12,078 nt of DNA from Collinsella sp. (GTDB lineage Bacteria; Actinomycetota; Coriobacteriia; Coriobacteriales; Coriobacteriaceae). Where the stretch lies: the NCBI GenBank assembly GCA_019414345.1, contig DXMF01000005.1:1-12078 (forward strand), written 5' to 3'. Below are positions 5,317 through 12,078 of the stretch, piece by piece. Position 1 is the stretch's first letter. Every line of letters begins with the position of its first letter. Under the pieces are notes generated by a model that worked only from the letters and a program-made list of their open reading frames with translations, was not told the DNA's origin and did no database searches. The position numbers and the translations under genes were made by a program.

Positions 5317-6087
5317 TTACATCAATCCAAAGTGCTTCGCGGCGTTGTAGATGCCGTCGTCGTCCACGGCAGTCGTCACATAGGTCGCCGCAGCTTTCAC
5401 CGTGTCCTGTGCGTTGCCCATGGCCACACTCGTGCCCACGGCGGCAAACATCGACAGGTCGTTCTCGCCGTCGCCAAAGGCAATCGCCTCGCTCGCGTCG
5501 ATACCAAGCCGCTCGAGCGTCGCCGCCACGCCCAGGTCCTTGCCGCCGTTAGCGGGAATAATGTCGCAGAACAGGTCGCACCAGCGCGTGGTGAGCGAAT
5601 GCGACACGGCGTCGGTCACGATATGTTCGTCGGCCGGGTCCACAAAGGCGCAGAACTGGTAGACCGGTGCGTCAAAGGCGTGCTCAAACGGCTCCTCGTG
5701 GTAGACGATTCCCGCGTTGCTGCCAGCCGTCACCACGCGCTCGGACAGGCGGTTCACAAACGAGTTCTCGCCCTGCATGCACAGCGAGTCATAGCGCCCC
5801 TGCGCCACCTGGTCCACAATCACCGCAACGTCGTCCGGATCGATCGGACAGCTGCGGTAAACCCCCTCGGCATCAAAACAGTGCTGACCCGAGAGCGTAA
5901 TGTACGCATCCCAGCCCAGGTCGAACAGCCAGTCCGGCATCTGGTAGGTCGGGCGACCCGTGGCGATCACGCATGCGATCCCCTGCTCGTGAAAGCTGTC
6001 GAGCACCTGCTGCGCCGACGCCGGAATCCGGTGGGTCTTAAAGCTCAGCAGCGTGCCGTCGATATCGAAAAACGCGGCTTTGATCAT
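5317..6087 (-). CDS. Cof-type HAD-IIB family phosphatase
   Basis: A 256-residue cytosolic haloacid-dehalogenase-like hydrolase, probably a Mg-dependent phosphatase for small phosphorylated metabolites (sugar phosphates, nucleotides or cofactors are usual in the family). Motif I is D8-I-D10-G-T (nucleophile D8, acid/base D10). Motif II is ATGR with T43. Motif III is K183 in GGKDLG. Motif IV is G205-D206-G207-E208-N209-D210. The C2-type cap lies between motifs II and III, roughly residues 80-180. The length is normal. The start codon is 6 nt past the stop of the ABC-F gene, with GAGGAG 9 nt upstream inside that gene's end, so the two are translationally coupled. The substrate cannot be told from sequence. 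Confidence 0.93.
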   Translation of the reverse strand: MIKAAFFDIDGTLLSFKTHRIPASAQQVLDSFHEQGIACVIATGRPTYQMPDWLFDLGWDAYITLSGQHCFDAEGVYRSCPIDPDDVAVIVDQVAQGRYDSLCMQGENSFVNRLSERVVTAGSNAGIVYHEEPFEHAFDAPVYQFCAFVDPADEHIVTDAVSHSLTTRWCDLFCDIIPANGGKDLGVAATLERLGIDASEAIAFGDGENDLSMFAAVGTSVAMGNAQDTVKAAATYVTTAVDDDGIYNAAKHFGLM

Positions 6088-6093
6088 CCTCGT

Positions 6094-7953
6094 CTACTCC
6101 TCGCCCTCGAGCTTTTCGCTCGCCTCGAGCCACGCCATCTCCAGCTCGTCCATGGCGGCGTGAGCCTCGTCGATCTTTGCCTGCTGCTCGCCGAGCGCCG
6201 TGTAGTTGGTGGGATCGACTTGGGCCATTGCTGCCTCGGCCTCCTCAACGCGGGCGCGCTGCGTCTCCATCTTGCGCTCGAGCGAACTCACCTCGCGGCG
6301 GAGCTTCTGGCGCTCGGCGTTGGACAGGCCGTTGGGCTGACCGCTCGACTTGGGCTTTTCGGCCGCAGCTGCCGCGGCACCGGTGTCAAACGTGCCGGTC
6401 TTGGCGCTCGGCGCGCCCACGGGCTCGCCCTCGGCGGTGGCGTTGCACAGGCGCAGGTACTGGTCCACGCCACCGGGCATATGCGTCAGGTGGCCGTCGA
6501 GCAGCGCCCACTGCTGGTCGGTCACGCGCTCCATCAAAAAGCGGTCGTGCGTCACCAGGATCAGCGTGCCGGGCCAGCCGTCGAGCAGATCCTCGACAAT
6601 CGCCAGCATGTCGGTATCCAGGTCGTTGCCGGGCTCGTCCAGGATGAGCACGTTGGGCTCGTCCAGGATTGTCAGTAGCAGCGACAGGCGACGGCGCTGG
6701 CCGCCCGAAAGATCGCCGATGCGACTCCAGAGCTGCTGCGTCGTAAAGCCCAGACGCTCGCAGAGCTTCTCGGGCGAAGTCTCCTTGCCGTCGATGACGT
6801 AGTACTTCTTATAGTTGCTGAGCACCTCTCGGATCGTGTCGCCCATGTAGGGTTCGAGCTCCTCGAGCTGCTGCGACAGCACGCCAAAGCGCACTGTCTG
6901 GCCAATCTTCACGCGGCCGCGCGTGGGTTCAATCTTGCCCTGGATCACGTCGAGCAGCGTCGACTTGCCGGCACCGTTCTCGCCCAAAAGGCCATAGCGG
7001 TCGCCCGCACCAATGAGCCAGGTCACGTCAGAGAGCACCTGCTTGGGCGCGCCATCGGTATCCGCATAGCCGGCGTCCACGTCGACCACATCGATAACCT
7101 GCTTGCCCAGGCGGCTCACGGCGAGGCGCTTGAGCTCCAGCTCGTCACGCACGGGCGGCACGTCGGCGATCAGCTCGCGAGCGGCATCAACGCGAAACTT
7201 GGGCTTGGTGGAACGCGCCTGGGCGCCGCGGCTCAGCCACGCGAGCTCCTTGCGCGCCATGTTGCGACGGCGTTCCTCGGTAACCGCGGCCATGCGGTCG
7301 CGCTCCACGCGCTGCAGGATATATGCGGAGTAGCCGCCCTCGAAGGGATCGACCTGGCCGTCGTGGACCTCCCACATGCTGGTGCAGACCTCGTCCAAGA
7401 ACCAGCGATCGTGCGTGACCACGAGCATGGCGCCCTGACCGCGCTGCCAGCGAGCCTTAAGATGGCGTGCAAGCCAGTTGATGGTGCGCATGTCCAGATG
7501 GTTAGTGGGCTCGTCGAGCATGAGCACGTCGTAGTCGCCGATCAACAGGCGCGCGAGGTCCACGCGGCGGCGCTGGCCACCCGAAAGCTCGCCCACCGTG
7601 CCCTCCCAGGGCACATCGCTAATGAGACCGGCGAGGATCTGGCGCGTGCGGGGGCTCGACGCCCACTCATACTCGGGCGTGTCGCCCACGACGGCATGGT
7701 GCACGGTGTCGGTGTCGACAAGCTGGTCCTTTTGGCCGAGCAGGCCGATCGTGGTGCCGCGACGATGCGTCACGCGGCCGTCGTCGGGCTCCAGCGTGCC
7801 GGCGAGCACGCTCAGCAGCGTCGACTTGCCGTCGCCGTTTTTACCGACAATACCAATACGGTCGCCCTCGCCCACGCCGAGCGTCACGCTATCGAAAATA
7901 TGCTTGGTGGGAAACTCTAGGCTGACGGAATCGCATCCCAAAAGAATCGCCAT
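6094..7953 (-). CDS. ABC-F family ATPase, Uup-like (ribosome- or translation-associated)
   Basis: A 619-residue soluble protein with two ABC ATPase domains and no membrane segments, typical of ABC-F proteins that act at the ribosome. Domain 1: Walker A GKNGDGKST (37-45), LSGGQ, Walker B with DEPTNHLD (147-154) and THDRWFLDEV. Domain 2: Walker A GENGAGKST (324-332), LSGGQRRR, DEPGNDLD (439-446) and VTHDRFLMERV. The C-terminus has an Ala/Pro-rich linker and about 75 residues of charged heptad-like coiled coil. That tail and the NDLD in domain 2 resemble Uup, rather than the antibiotic-resistance members. One oddity is Gly442 where DEPT is usual. The frame is open to 8067, but AAGGAG 8 nt before the ATG at 7953 and the family start MAILLGCDSVSLEF decide the start. 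It is first in an operon with the HAD gene. Confidence 0.94.
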   Translation of the reverse strand: MAILLGCDSVSLEFPTKHIFDSVTLGVGEGDRIGIVGKNGDGKSTLLSVLAGTLEPDDGRVTHRRGTTIGLLGQKDQLVDTDTVHHAVVGDTPEYEWASSPRTRQILAGLISDVPWEGTVGELSGGQRRRVDLARLLIGDYDVLMLDEPTNHLDMRTINWLARHLKARWQRGQGAMLVVTHDRWFLDEVCTSMWEVHDGQVDPFEGGYSAYILQRVERDRMAAVTEERRRNMARKELAWLSRGAQARSTKPKFRVDAARELIADVPPVRDELELKRLAVSRLGKQVIDVVDVDAGYADTDGAPKQVLSDVTWLIGAGDRYGLLGENGAGKSTLLDVIQGKIEPTRGRVKIGQTVRFGVLSQQLEELEPYMGDTIREVLSNYKKYYVIDGKETSPEKLCERLGFTTQQLWSRIGDLSGGQRRRLSLLLTILDEPNVLILDEPGNDLDTDMLAIVEDLLDGWPGTLILVTHDRFLMERVTDQQWALLDGHLTHMPGGVDQYLRLCNATAEGEPVGAPSAKTGTFDTGAAAAAAEKPKSSGQPNGLSNAERQKLRREVSSLERKMETQRARVEEAEAAMAQVDPTNYTALGEQQAKIDEAHAAMDELEMAWLEASEKLEGEE

Positions 7954-7988
7954 ATGCCCTGCTCCTTCGTAGAAATTCAACGTTGTCC

Positions 7989-7994
7989 ATAATA
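7989..7994 (-). promoter_or_regulatory. Possible -10 box of the ABC-F/HAD operon
   Basis: TATTAT on the minus strand, 35 bp before the ABC-F start codon, in the only AT-rich patch between the pstB terminator and the gene. No good -35 box lies 16-18 bp upstream, where the sequence is GC-rich, so the call is weak. Confidence 0.3.
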
Positions 7995-8020
7995 GCAGCG
8001 AAAAGGCGGGCCGCACACGA

Positions 8021-8062
8021 CACAAAAAGGCGGGCCATCTCCCAAAAGAGATGACCCGCCTC
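8021..8062 (-). terminator. Strong intrinsic terminator of the pst operon
   Basis: On the minus strand AGGCGGG (8061-8055), then an inner stem CATCTC/GAGATG closed by a TTTT-containing loop, then CCCGCCT (8034-8028), form a long hairpin with T tract TTTTT (8028-8024). It lies about 55 bp after the pstB stop. The arm AAAAGGCGGGCC is repeated at 8001-8012 and 8025-8036, 24 bp apart. Confidence 0.9.
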
Positions 8063-8116
8063 TCCAATCAGTCCCGTGGCAACCGTGGCCGCCGCGGGCC
8101 TCAAGCATGTCCCGGA

Positions 8117-8989
8117 CTAGGAGAACATGCCGGTGAGGTAATCATTCAGCCGCTTATCCTTGGGCCGTTGGAAAATCTCGTCAGTCTCGTCGTACTCGAC
8201 CATATCGCCCATGTAGAAGAACGCCGTGCGGTTGGACACGCGCGACGCCTGCTCCATGTTGTGCGTCACGATAACGATGGCGCGGTCGGCCACGATCGAT
8301 GACATGAGGTCCTCGATCGCCAGCGTCGAGATGGGGTCGAGCGCCGAGCAGGGCTCGTCGAACAGAATCACGTCGGGGTTGAGCGCCAGCGTGCGCGCGA
8401 TGCACAGACGCTGCTGCTGGCCGCCCGAAAGCGCGTAGGCGCTCTTGTCGAGCTTGTCTTTGACCTCGTCCCAAAGCGCCGCGCCGCGCAGGCTTTCCTC
8501 GACCATGCGGTCGAGCTCGTCGCGGTCGGTGATGCCGTGGCGCTTAGGCGCAAACGTGATGTTGTCGCGAATGGACTTGCGGAACGGGTTGGGCTGCTGG
8601 AACACCATGCCAATGGAACGGCGCAGCTCGTAGGTGTTTTCGGTCTTGGTGTTCACGTTGCGCCCGCGATAGTTGATCTCGCCCTCCACGCGGCAGCCGC
8701 GAATCTCGCGATTCATGAGGTTGAGGCTACGCAAGAAGGTCGACTTACCGCAGCCCGAAGGCCCGATGAGCGCCGTGATCTCGCCCTTGTGAAAGTCGAG
8801 CGACGTATTGTGCAGTGCATGGTGGTCGCCATAGTACACGTTGACGTCCTTGGTGGAGAGCACGACCTCGTCGCTCACGGCCTTGCCGCTCGCGCGCACG
8901 CGCTTCTCGCTCTCCCCCACGCTCGACAAAAAGTCCTGGGTCTCGGACGATGCCGCCTCAGTTGCGGGCGTTGCATTTATCTCGCTCAT
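8117..8989 (-). CDS. pstB: Phosphate ABC transporter ATP-binding protein PstB
   Basis: A 290-residue ATPase that powers phosphate import through PstC/PstA at the cytoplasmic face of the membrane. Walker A GPSGCGKST (76-84), Q-loop in GMVFQQPNPF, signature LSGGQ (187-191), Walker B with D211-E212 in ILFDEPCSALDP, and switch THNMEQA. The wording of these motifs is diagnostic of PstB. It carries about 40 extra residues before the usual start (DEVVLSTKDVNVYYG), a Ser/Thr/Ala/Glu-rich leader longer than in typical PstB of about 250 residues. The start is supported by a 4-nt ATGA overlap with the pstA stop. Last gene of the operon; no phoU follows. Confidence 0.97.
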   Translation of the reverse strand: MSEINATPATEAASSETQDFLSSVGESEKRVRASGKAVSDEVVLSTKDVNVYYGDHHALHNTSLDFHKGEITALIGPSGCGKSTFLRSLNLMNREIRGCRVEGEINYRGRNVNTKTENTYELRRSIGMVFQQPNPFRKSIRDNITFAPKRHGITDRDELDRMVEESLRGAALWDEVKDKLDKSAYALSGGQQQRLCIARTLALNPDVILFDEPCSALDPISTLAIEDLMSSIVADRAIVIVTHNMEQASRVSNRTAFFYMGDMVEYDETDEIFQRPKDKRLNDYLTGMFS

Positions 8990-9912
8990 TCGGCCGTCAT
9001 CTTCCTTGCCAGTTGTTTGCCCACGATACGGGCGACTACGTTAAACAGCAGCACGCAAATCATCAGCAGCGCCGCGGTGCCCCAAACGATCTGCTGGGCC
9101 TCGGGGCTGCCCTCGCCATAGATCTTGTAGATGTGCACGGCGAGCGACTCACCGGGGCGGAACACGTTCCAGGCGCAGGTGGGGCTCGACAGGTTAAAGC
9201 TCAAGAAGTTCAGACGCACCGGCGAGCTCATGCCCGAGGTAAAGAGCAGCGCCGCGGCCTCGCCAAAGACGCGGCCGGCCGAAAGCACGATGCCGGTCAC
9301 GATGGCGGGCATGGCCTCGGGAATCAGGATGTGCAGCGTGGCCTCCCAGCTGGTAAGGCCCATGGCCAGGCATGCATCGCGCTGGGCCTGTGGCACGTCC
9401 TCGAGCGCCTGCTGAATCACGCGCACCAGAATGGGGATATTGAACATGGTGAGCGCGACGGCGCCGGAGATGATGGAGTACTTCCAGCCCAGCTGCACCG
9501 AGAACACCAGGAAGCCAAACATGCCGACGACGATGGAAGGCAGCGAGGACAGCGTCTCGATGGCGGTAGAGGCGATGTCGCGGATAGGGCCGTTCGGCGC
9601 GTACTCAACCAGGAAGACCGCTCCGCCTAGGCTGATGGGCACCGAGATGATCAGAGTGATCAGCAGCAGGTAGAACGAGTCGAACAGCTGGTAGAGCACG
9701 CCGCCCTGCGTTCCGTTGGCGCGCGACGGCTCTGTGAGAAAGCCCGGCTGGAACAGCGTCGAGATGCCCTCGAACAGGATATAGGCCACCATGGAGATGA
9801 CGATGAGCATGACGATGGCGACGATCGCCGTCAGCACGCCCGTGGCGATGCGATCCTGCTTTTGGACACGCCCGAGCCTCGCCTCGTCGATGTGGATGCG
9901 CGTGCTAGCCAC
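8986..9912 (-). CDS. pstA: Phosphate ABC transporter permease PstA
   Basis: An inner-membrane permease of about 308 residues, half of the phosphate channel with PstC. It has six hydrophobic segments, beginning near residues 22-45 (TGVLTAIVAIVMLIV), and an EAA-type coupling loop at about 178-202 (DACLAMGLTSWEATLHILIPEAMP), where PstB docks. I chose the GTG at 9912: it overlaps the pstC stop by 8 nt (GTGGCTAG), with AAGG and AGGGGG upstream. An alternative TTG at 9936 adds eight residues but lacks a ribosome binding site. Its 3' end overlaps pstB by 4 nt, so all three genes are translationally coupled. Confidence 0.96.
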   Translation of the reverse strand: MASTRIHIDEARLGRVQKQDRIATGVLTAIVAIVMLIVISMVAYILFEGISTLFQPGFLTEPSRANGTQGGVLYQLFDSFYLLLITLIISVPISLGGAVFLVEYAPNGPIRDIASTAIETLSSLPSIVVGMFGFLVFSVQLGWKYSIISGAVALTMFNIPILVRVIQQALEDVPQAQRDACLAMGLTSWEATLHILIPEAMPAIVTGIVLSAGRVFGEAAALLFTSGMSSPVRLNFLSFNLSSPTCAWNVFRPGESLAVHIYKIYGEGSPEAQQIVWGTAALLMICVLLFNVVARIVGKQLARKMTAE

Positions 9913-10813
9913 GAGCCTTCGCCCCCTTGCGGCCAATGAGATGGATGATCAGGATGAAGATGAGGCTCATGCCCATCAGCAGCAGACCGAGTGCCCACAG
10001 GACGTCGTCCTGGGCCGAGCCCTCGGCGTAGACCGCCATGGACGTGGTGAGCGTGGTGGTGATGGTCGAAGCCGGCGACAGCAGCGACGTCGGCATGGCC
10101 TCGATGCCGCCGATGACCATGCGCACGGCGAGCGTCTCGCCAAAGGCGCGGGTCATGCCCAAGATAACCGCGGTCATGAGCGACGGCATGGCGGACTTGA
10201 GCACCACGTGCCAGATGGTCTGCCAGCGGGTGTAGCCCAGCGCGAGCGAGCCCTGGCGGTAGCCGTCGGGCACGGCGCGCAGGCCATCGACCGAAAGCGT
10301 GGTCATGGTCGGCAGAATCATGACAGCCAGCACGATGGCGCCGGGCAAGATGCCCAGACCCGTACTCACGTGGAAAACGCTCTTCATAAGGCCGACGACC
10401 ACGTGAAAGCCAATCAGGCCAAAGACGACCGAGGGAATACCGGTCAAAAGCTCAATGAGCGGCTGAAAGACCTTGGAGCCAAACTTAGGGCTAATCTCGA
10501 CCGCAAAGATGGCAGAGCCGATGGCGATGGGCAGCGCGATGAGCGTGGAGAGCACCATGACCGCAAACGAGGTGACGATCAGGGGCAGGGCGCCGGTATA
10601 AGGCAGGCCGTTTTCGGCCGTGTTGGCCAGGTCCCACTTGGTGCCGGTGAAAAACTCGACGACCGAGACGCCGTCCTTGACAAAAGCCGAGAGGCCCTTT
10701 TGGGCGACCATAAAGATGAGCGCGGCAACGACAAGCGTCACGAGCGCTACGCACGCGCCCGTGACGCCCAGGCCCACGTTCTCAAGGTCGCGCTTTGGCA
10801 GCTGTTTTGCCAT
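9905..10813 (-). CDS. pstC: Phosphate ABC transporter permease PstC
   Basis: A 302-residue inner-membrane permease pairing with PstA. The N-terminal membrane helix lies at about residues 14-37, and five more hydrophobic segments follow. The PstC-type signature TRAFGETLAV and the coupling loop GSLALGYTRWQTIWHVVLKSAMP (about 188-210) are present. The extracytoplasmic loop after helix 1 includes TGTKWDLANTAENGLP, as in PstC proteins. GGAAAGG 6 nt before the ATG fixes the start. It begins 25 nt after the pstS stop. Confidence 0.96.
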   Translation of the reverse strand: MAKQLPKRDLENVGLGVTGACVALVTLVVAALIFMVAQKGLSAFVKDGVSVVEFFTGTKWDLANTAENGLPYTGALPLIVTSFAVMVLSTLIALPIAIGSAIFAVEISPKFGSKVFQPLIELLTGIPSVVFGLIGFHVVVGLMKSVFHVSTGLGILPGAIVLAVMILPTMTTLSVDGLRAVPDGYRQGSLALGYTRWQTIWHVVLKSAMPSLMTAVILGMTRAFGETLAVRMVIGGIEAMPTSLLSPASTITTTLTTSMAVYAEGSAQDDVLWALGLLLMGMSLIFILIIHLIGRKGAKARG

Positions 10814-10838
10814 TGCAAACCTTTCCGGGGGCGATTAC

Positions 10839-11777
10839 TTATTTAGCGGAGACCTTGCCGCTGGCGTCCTTGACGACCTTCATGGCAGAGACGGGGATAA
10901 AGCCCTGCTCCTCGACGAGTTTGCCCTGGACGTCGTCGGAGAGCATGAACTCAAGGAAAGCCTTGGTAGCCTCGTCGGCGTCCTTGGAGCAGTACATGTG
11001 CTCGGTCGCCCAGATCTTGAAGGAGTCGTCGGTGACGTTCTTGCTCTTGGGCTCGACGCCCTCGACCTTGATGGCGTTGAACTTGGAGTCATCGAAGTGC
11101 GAGAAGTCGAGGTAGGAGATGGCGTTGTCGGTACTGCCCATCTGAGTCTGGACGTCGCCGGACTTGTCGAGCTCGGCGTCGCCCTTAAAGTCGACGGCCT
11201 CGTCACCAAAGACGGCGGCCTCGAAGGTGGCGCGGGTGCCGGAGCCGGCCTTGCGGTTGAGGACGACGATCTTGGCGTCGTCGCCGCCGACCTCCTTCCA
11301 GTTGGTGATCTGGCCGGAGAAGATGCCCTTGAGCTGCTCGAGGGACAGGTCGTCGACCTTGACGTTCTTGGAGACGACGGGACCCATGCCCACGACGGCG
11401 ACCTCGTGGTCGACGAGGTTCTTGACCTGATCGGCCTCGAGCTTGGTCTCGGCGAAGACGTCGGAGTTGCCGATGGTGACGGTGCCGGCGGCGACAGCGG
11501 TCAGGCCCTTGCCCGAACCGTTACCCGAGCCGGAGACGGAGACATCGGGGTTGGCGTCCATGAACTTCTCGGCAGCGGCCTCGACGAGAGCCTGGAACGA
11601 GGAGGCACCATCGTAGGTCACCTCGCCGGAGACGGACTCGGCAACGGCGGCGCTACCCGTATCGGCGGCGTCGGATGCGCCTGCGCCGCCGCAACCAACG
11701 AGACCGAGACCGACGATGCTGGCAAGACCACCAGCGAGGCCGAGGAACTGACGACGAGAATAAGCCTGATCGAGCAT
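10839..11777 (-). CDS. pstS: Phosphate-binding lipoprotein PstS, probable Tat substrate
   Basis: A 312-residue extracellular phosphate receptor anchored to the outer face of the membrane. The N-terminus MLDQAYSRRQFLGLAGG has a twin-arginine motif (S7-R8-R9-Q10-F11-L12). A hydrophobic stretch and lipobox L26-V27-G28-C29 follow, so it is probably exported folded by Tat and lipidated on C29. Phosphate-binding loops visible include SGSGNGSGKG and AGSGTRATFE (177-186), the latter diagnostic of PstS-type proteins. A low-complexity Ala/Gly/Ser linker follows C29. The frame is open to 11867, but AAGGA 5 nt before the ATG at 11777 and the export signal decide the start. It is first in the pstSCAB operon; expression is probably induced by phosphate limitation, though no convincing PHO box was found. 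Confidence 0.95.
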   Translation of the reverse strand: MLDQAYSRRQFLGLAGGLASIVGLGLVGCGGAGASDAADTGSAAVAESVSGEVTYDGASSFQALVEAAAEKFMDANPDVSVSGSGNGSGKGLTAVAAGTVTIGNSDVFAETKLEADQVKNLVDHEVAVVGMGPVVSKNVKVDDLSLEQLKGIFSGQITNWKEVGGDDAKIVVLNRKAGSGTRATFEAAVFGDEAVDFKGDAELDKSGDVQTQMGSTDNAISYLDFSHFDDSKFNAIKVEGVEPKSKNVTDDSFKIWATEHMYCSKDADEATKAFLEFMLSDDVQGKLVEEQGFIPVSAMKVVKDASGKVSAK

Positions 11778-11802
11778 GATCTTCCTTTCATACATGCGAC
11801 TC

Positions 11803-11819
11803 GCGGGCACCCTGCCCGC
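11803..11819 (-). repeat. Hairpin in the pstS leader
   Basis: GCGGGCA (11819-11813 on the minus strand), loop GGG, TGCCCGC (11809-11803), a perfect 7-bp GC stem ending 25 bp before the pstS start and 15 bp or so before its ribosome binding site. It could stabilise the operon mRNA 5' end or be an attenuator. There is no T tract on the minus strand. Confidence 0.55.
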
Positions 11820-12078
11820 TTTGCTGTTTGGAAAGATACGGCCCCGATCGGGTAGCGCCCGCGCCAACTGCGGTTTCTTACGGTCATTTGATAGACCCTT
11901 ACCGCAAGCTCTGCCCAGCCTTTACAAACGGATAACAATCCAGCGCCGAACATGGCGCACCTTTTACACCAATAAAAACAAAGTTGGGGGTGAAATAGTT
12001 CCTGCTTGGCCATCAAATGGCCCATTCGGGGGTGCGGACGATTTCTTGGACCGCGCCTAGGCGTATCCAAGCTTCCTG
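11820..12078. other. Gene-free region upstream of pstS, presumed promoter region
   Basis: No credible gene is seen in these 259 bases to the window edge. They must hold the pst promoter, but I find no clear -35/-10 pair and no clean PHO-box direct repeat. A possible minus-strand -10 is TATCTT in CGTATCTTTCC. Small palindromes: GCGCC-N6-GGCGC (11943-11958), followed by CCTTTT on the plus strand and so terminator-like; GGCCAT-CAA-ATGGCC (12008-12022); and a nested one, CTTGGA...TCCAAG (12045-12071) around CGCCTAGGCG (12054-12063). Confidence 0.5.

Noticed and set aside
5149..6678. 509-codon plus-strand open frame across the HAD and ABC-F genes
   Set aside because: It is antisense to two genes with complete motifs and has an Arg/His/Val-rich composition typical of a shadow frame.
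7954..8067. 38-codon N-terminal extension of the ABC-F protein
   Set aside because: It runs through the pst terminator; AAGGAG precedes the ATG at 7953.
9913..9936. TTG start giving an eight-residue longer PstA
   Set aside because: No ribosome binding site before it, while the GTG at 9912 overlaps the pstC stop and has purine-rich sequence upstream.
8950..10846. Plus-strand open frames opposite pstA and pstC
   Set aside because: They are antisense to permeases with clear membrane segments and have biased His/Arg/Gly/Asp composition.
10620..11855. 411-codon plus-strand open frame opposite pstS and the start of pstC
   Set aside because: Its Gly/Asp/Leu/Val-rich low-complexity product mirrors pstS codons; no ribosome binding site or family resemblance.
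11778..11867. 30-codon N-terminal extension of PstS
   Set aside because: It would bury the twin-arginine signal, and the inner ATG has a good ribosome binding site.
11930..11941. lac-operator-like GGATAACAATCC
   Set aside because: Short chance resemblance; no LacI-family gene or sugar genes nearby and the rest of the operator is missing.
1..12078. CRISPR arrays, tRNA or rRNA genes, insertion sequences
   Set aside because: No regularly spaced repeats, cloverleaf-like segments, rRNA segments or transposase motifs were seen on either strand.

Overview
The window reads as chromosomal DNA of a high-GC Gram-positive, most likely an actinobacterium of the class Coriobacteriia (Collinsella-like). 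This is inferred from GC-rich codon usage, AAGGA-type ribosome binding sites, a twin-arginine lipoprotein, and the resemblance of the first gene to a nuclease-like family I associate with gut Coriobacteriia. No database search was possible. I see no rRNA, tRNA, CRISPR array, integrase or transposase.

Left part, plus strand. A palindromic terminator-like element (8-32) precedes a solitary, visibly AT-richer gene for a protein with a DUF559/Vsr-type PD-(D/E)XK nuclease-like C-terminal half (230-1438). About 300 gene-free bases follow. Next is a three-gene metal-resistance locus (1754-4528): an ArsR/SmtB-family repressor with a complete alpha-5 zinc site, a free 72-residue HMA metallochaperone, and a P1B-2 (ZntA/CadA-like) Zn/Cd/Pb-exporting ATPase that lacks its own HMA domain and starts with a lysine-rich tail. 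Three near-identical 22-bp palindromic operators lie here: one inside the consensus promoter of the repressor, one in its leader, and one directly before the ATPase. The third follows a terminator-like hairpin and overlaps a near-consensus promoter pointing the opposite way.

Middle part. A 129-nt nested inverted repeat (4545-4673) sits between the convergent ATPase and a minus-strand DtxR/MntR-family repressor (4752-5129). That repressor has two outward-facing 21-bp boxes in its upstream region (5175-5236), probably an autoregulatory operator. Further along the minus strand, a Uup-like ABC-F ATPase (7953-6094) and a Cof-type HAD phosphatase (6087-5317) form a tight two-gene operon ending in an intrinsic terminator at 5257-5293.

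Right part, minus strand. A complete phosphate-uptake operon, pstS-pstC-pstA-pstB (11777-8117), is tightly packed: pstC/pstA and pstA/pstB overlap, and a strong terminator follows pstB. No phoU follows pstB. The last 301 bases, upstream of pstS, hold no gene but contain several small palindromes and presumably the phosphate-regulated promoter.

Taken together the window is mostly conserved housekeeping genes (metal export, metal-dependent regulation, phosphate import, ribosome-associated ATPase). The most unusual material is regulatory DNA (the three-operator metal circuit, the DtxR box pair, the large nested hairpin) and the isolated nuclease-like gene at the left.
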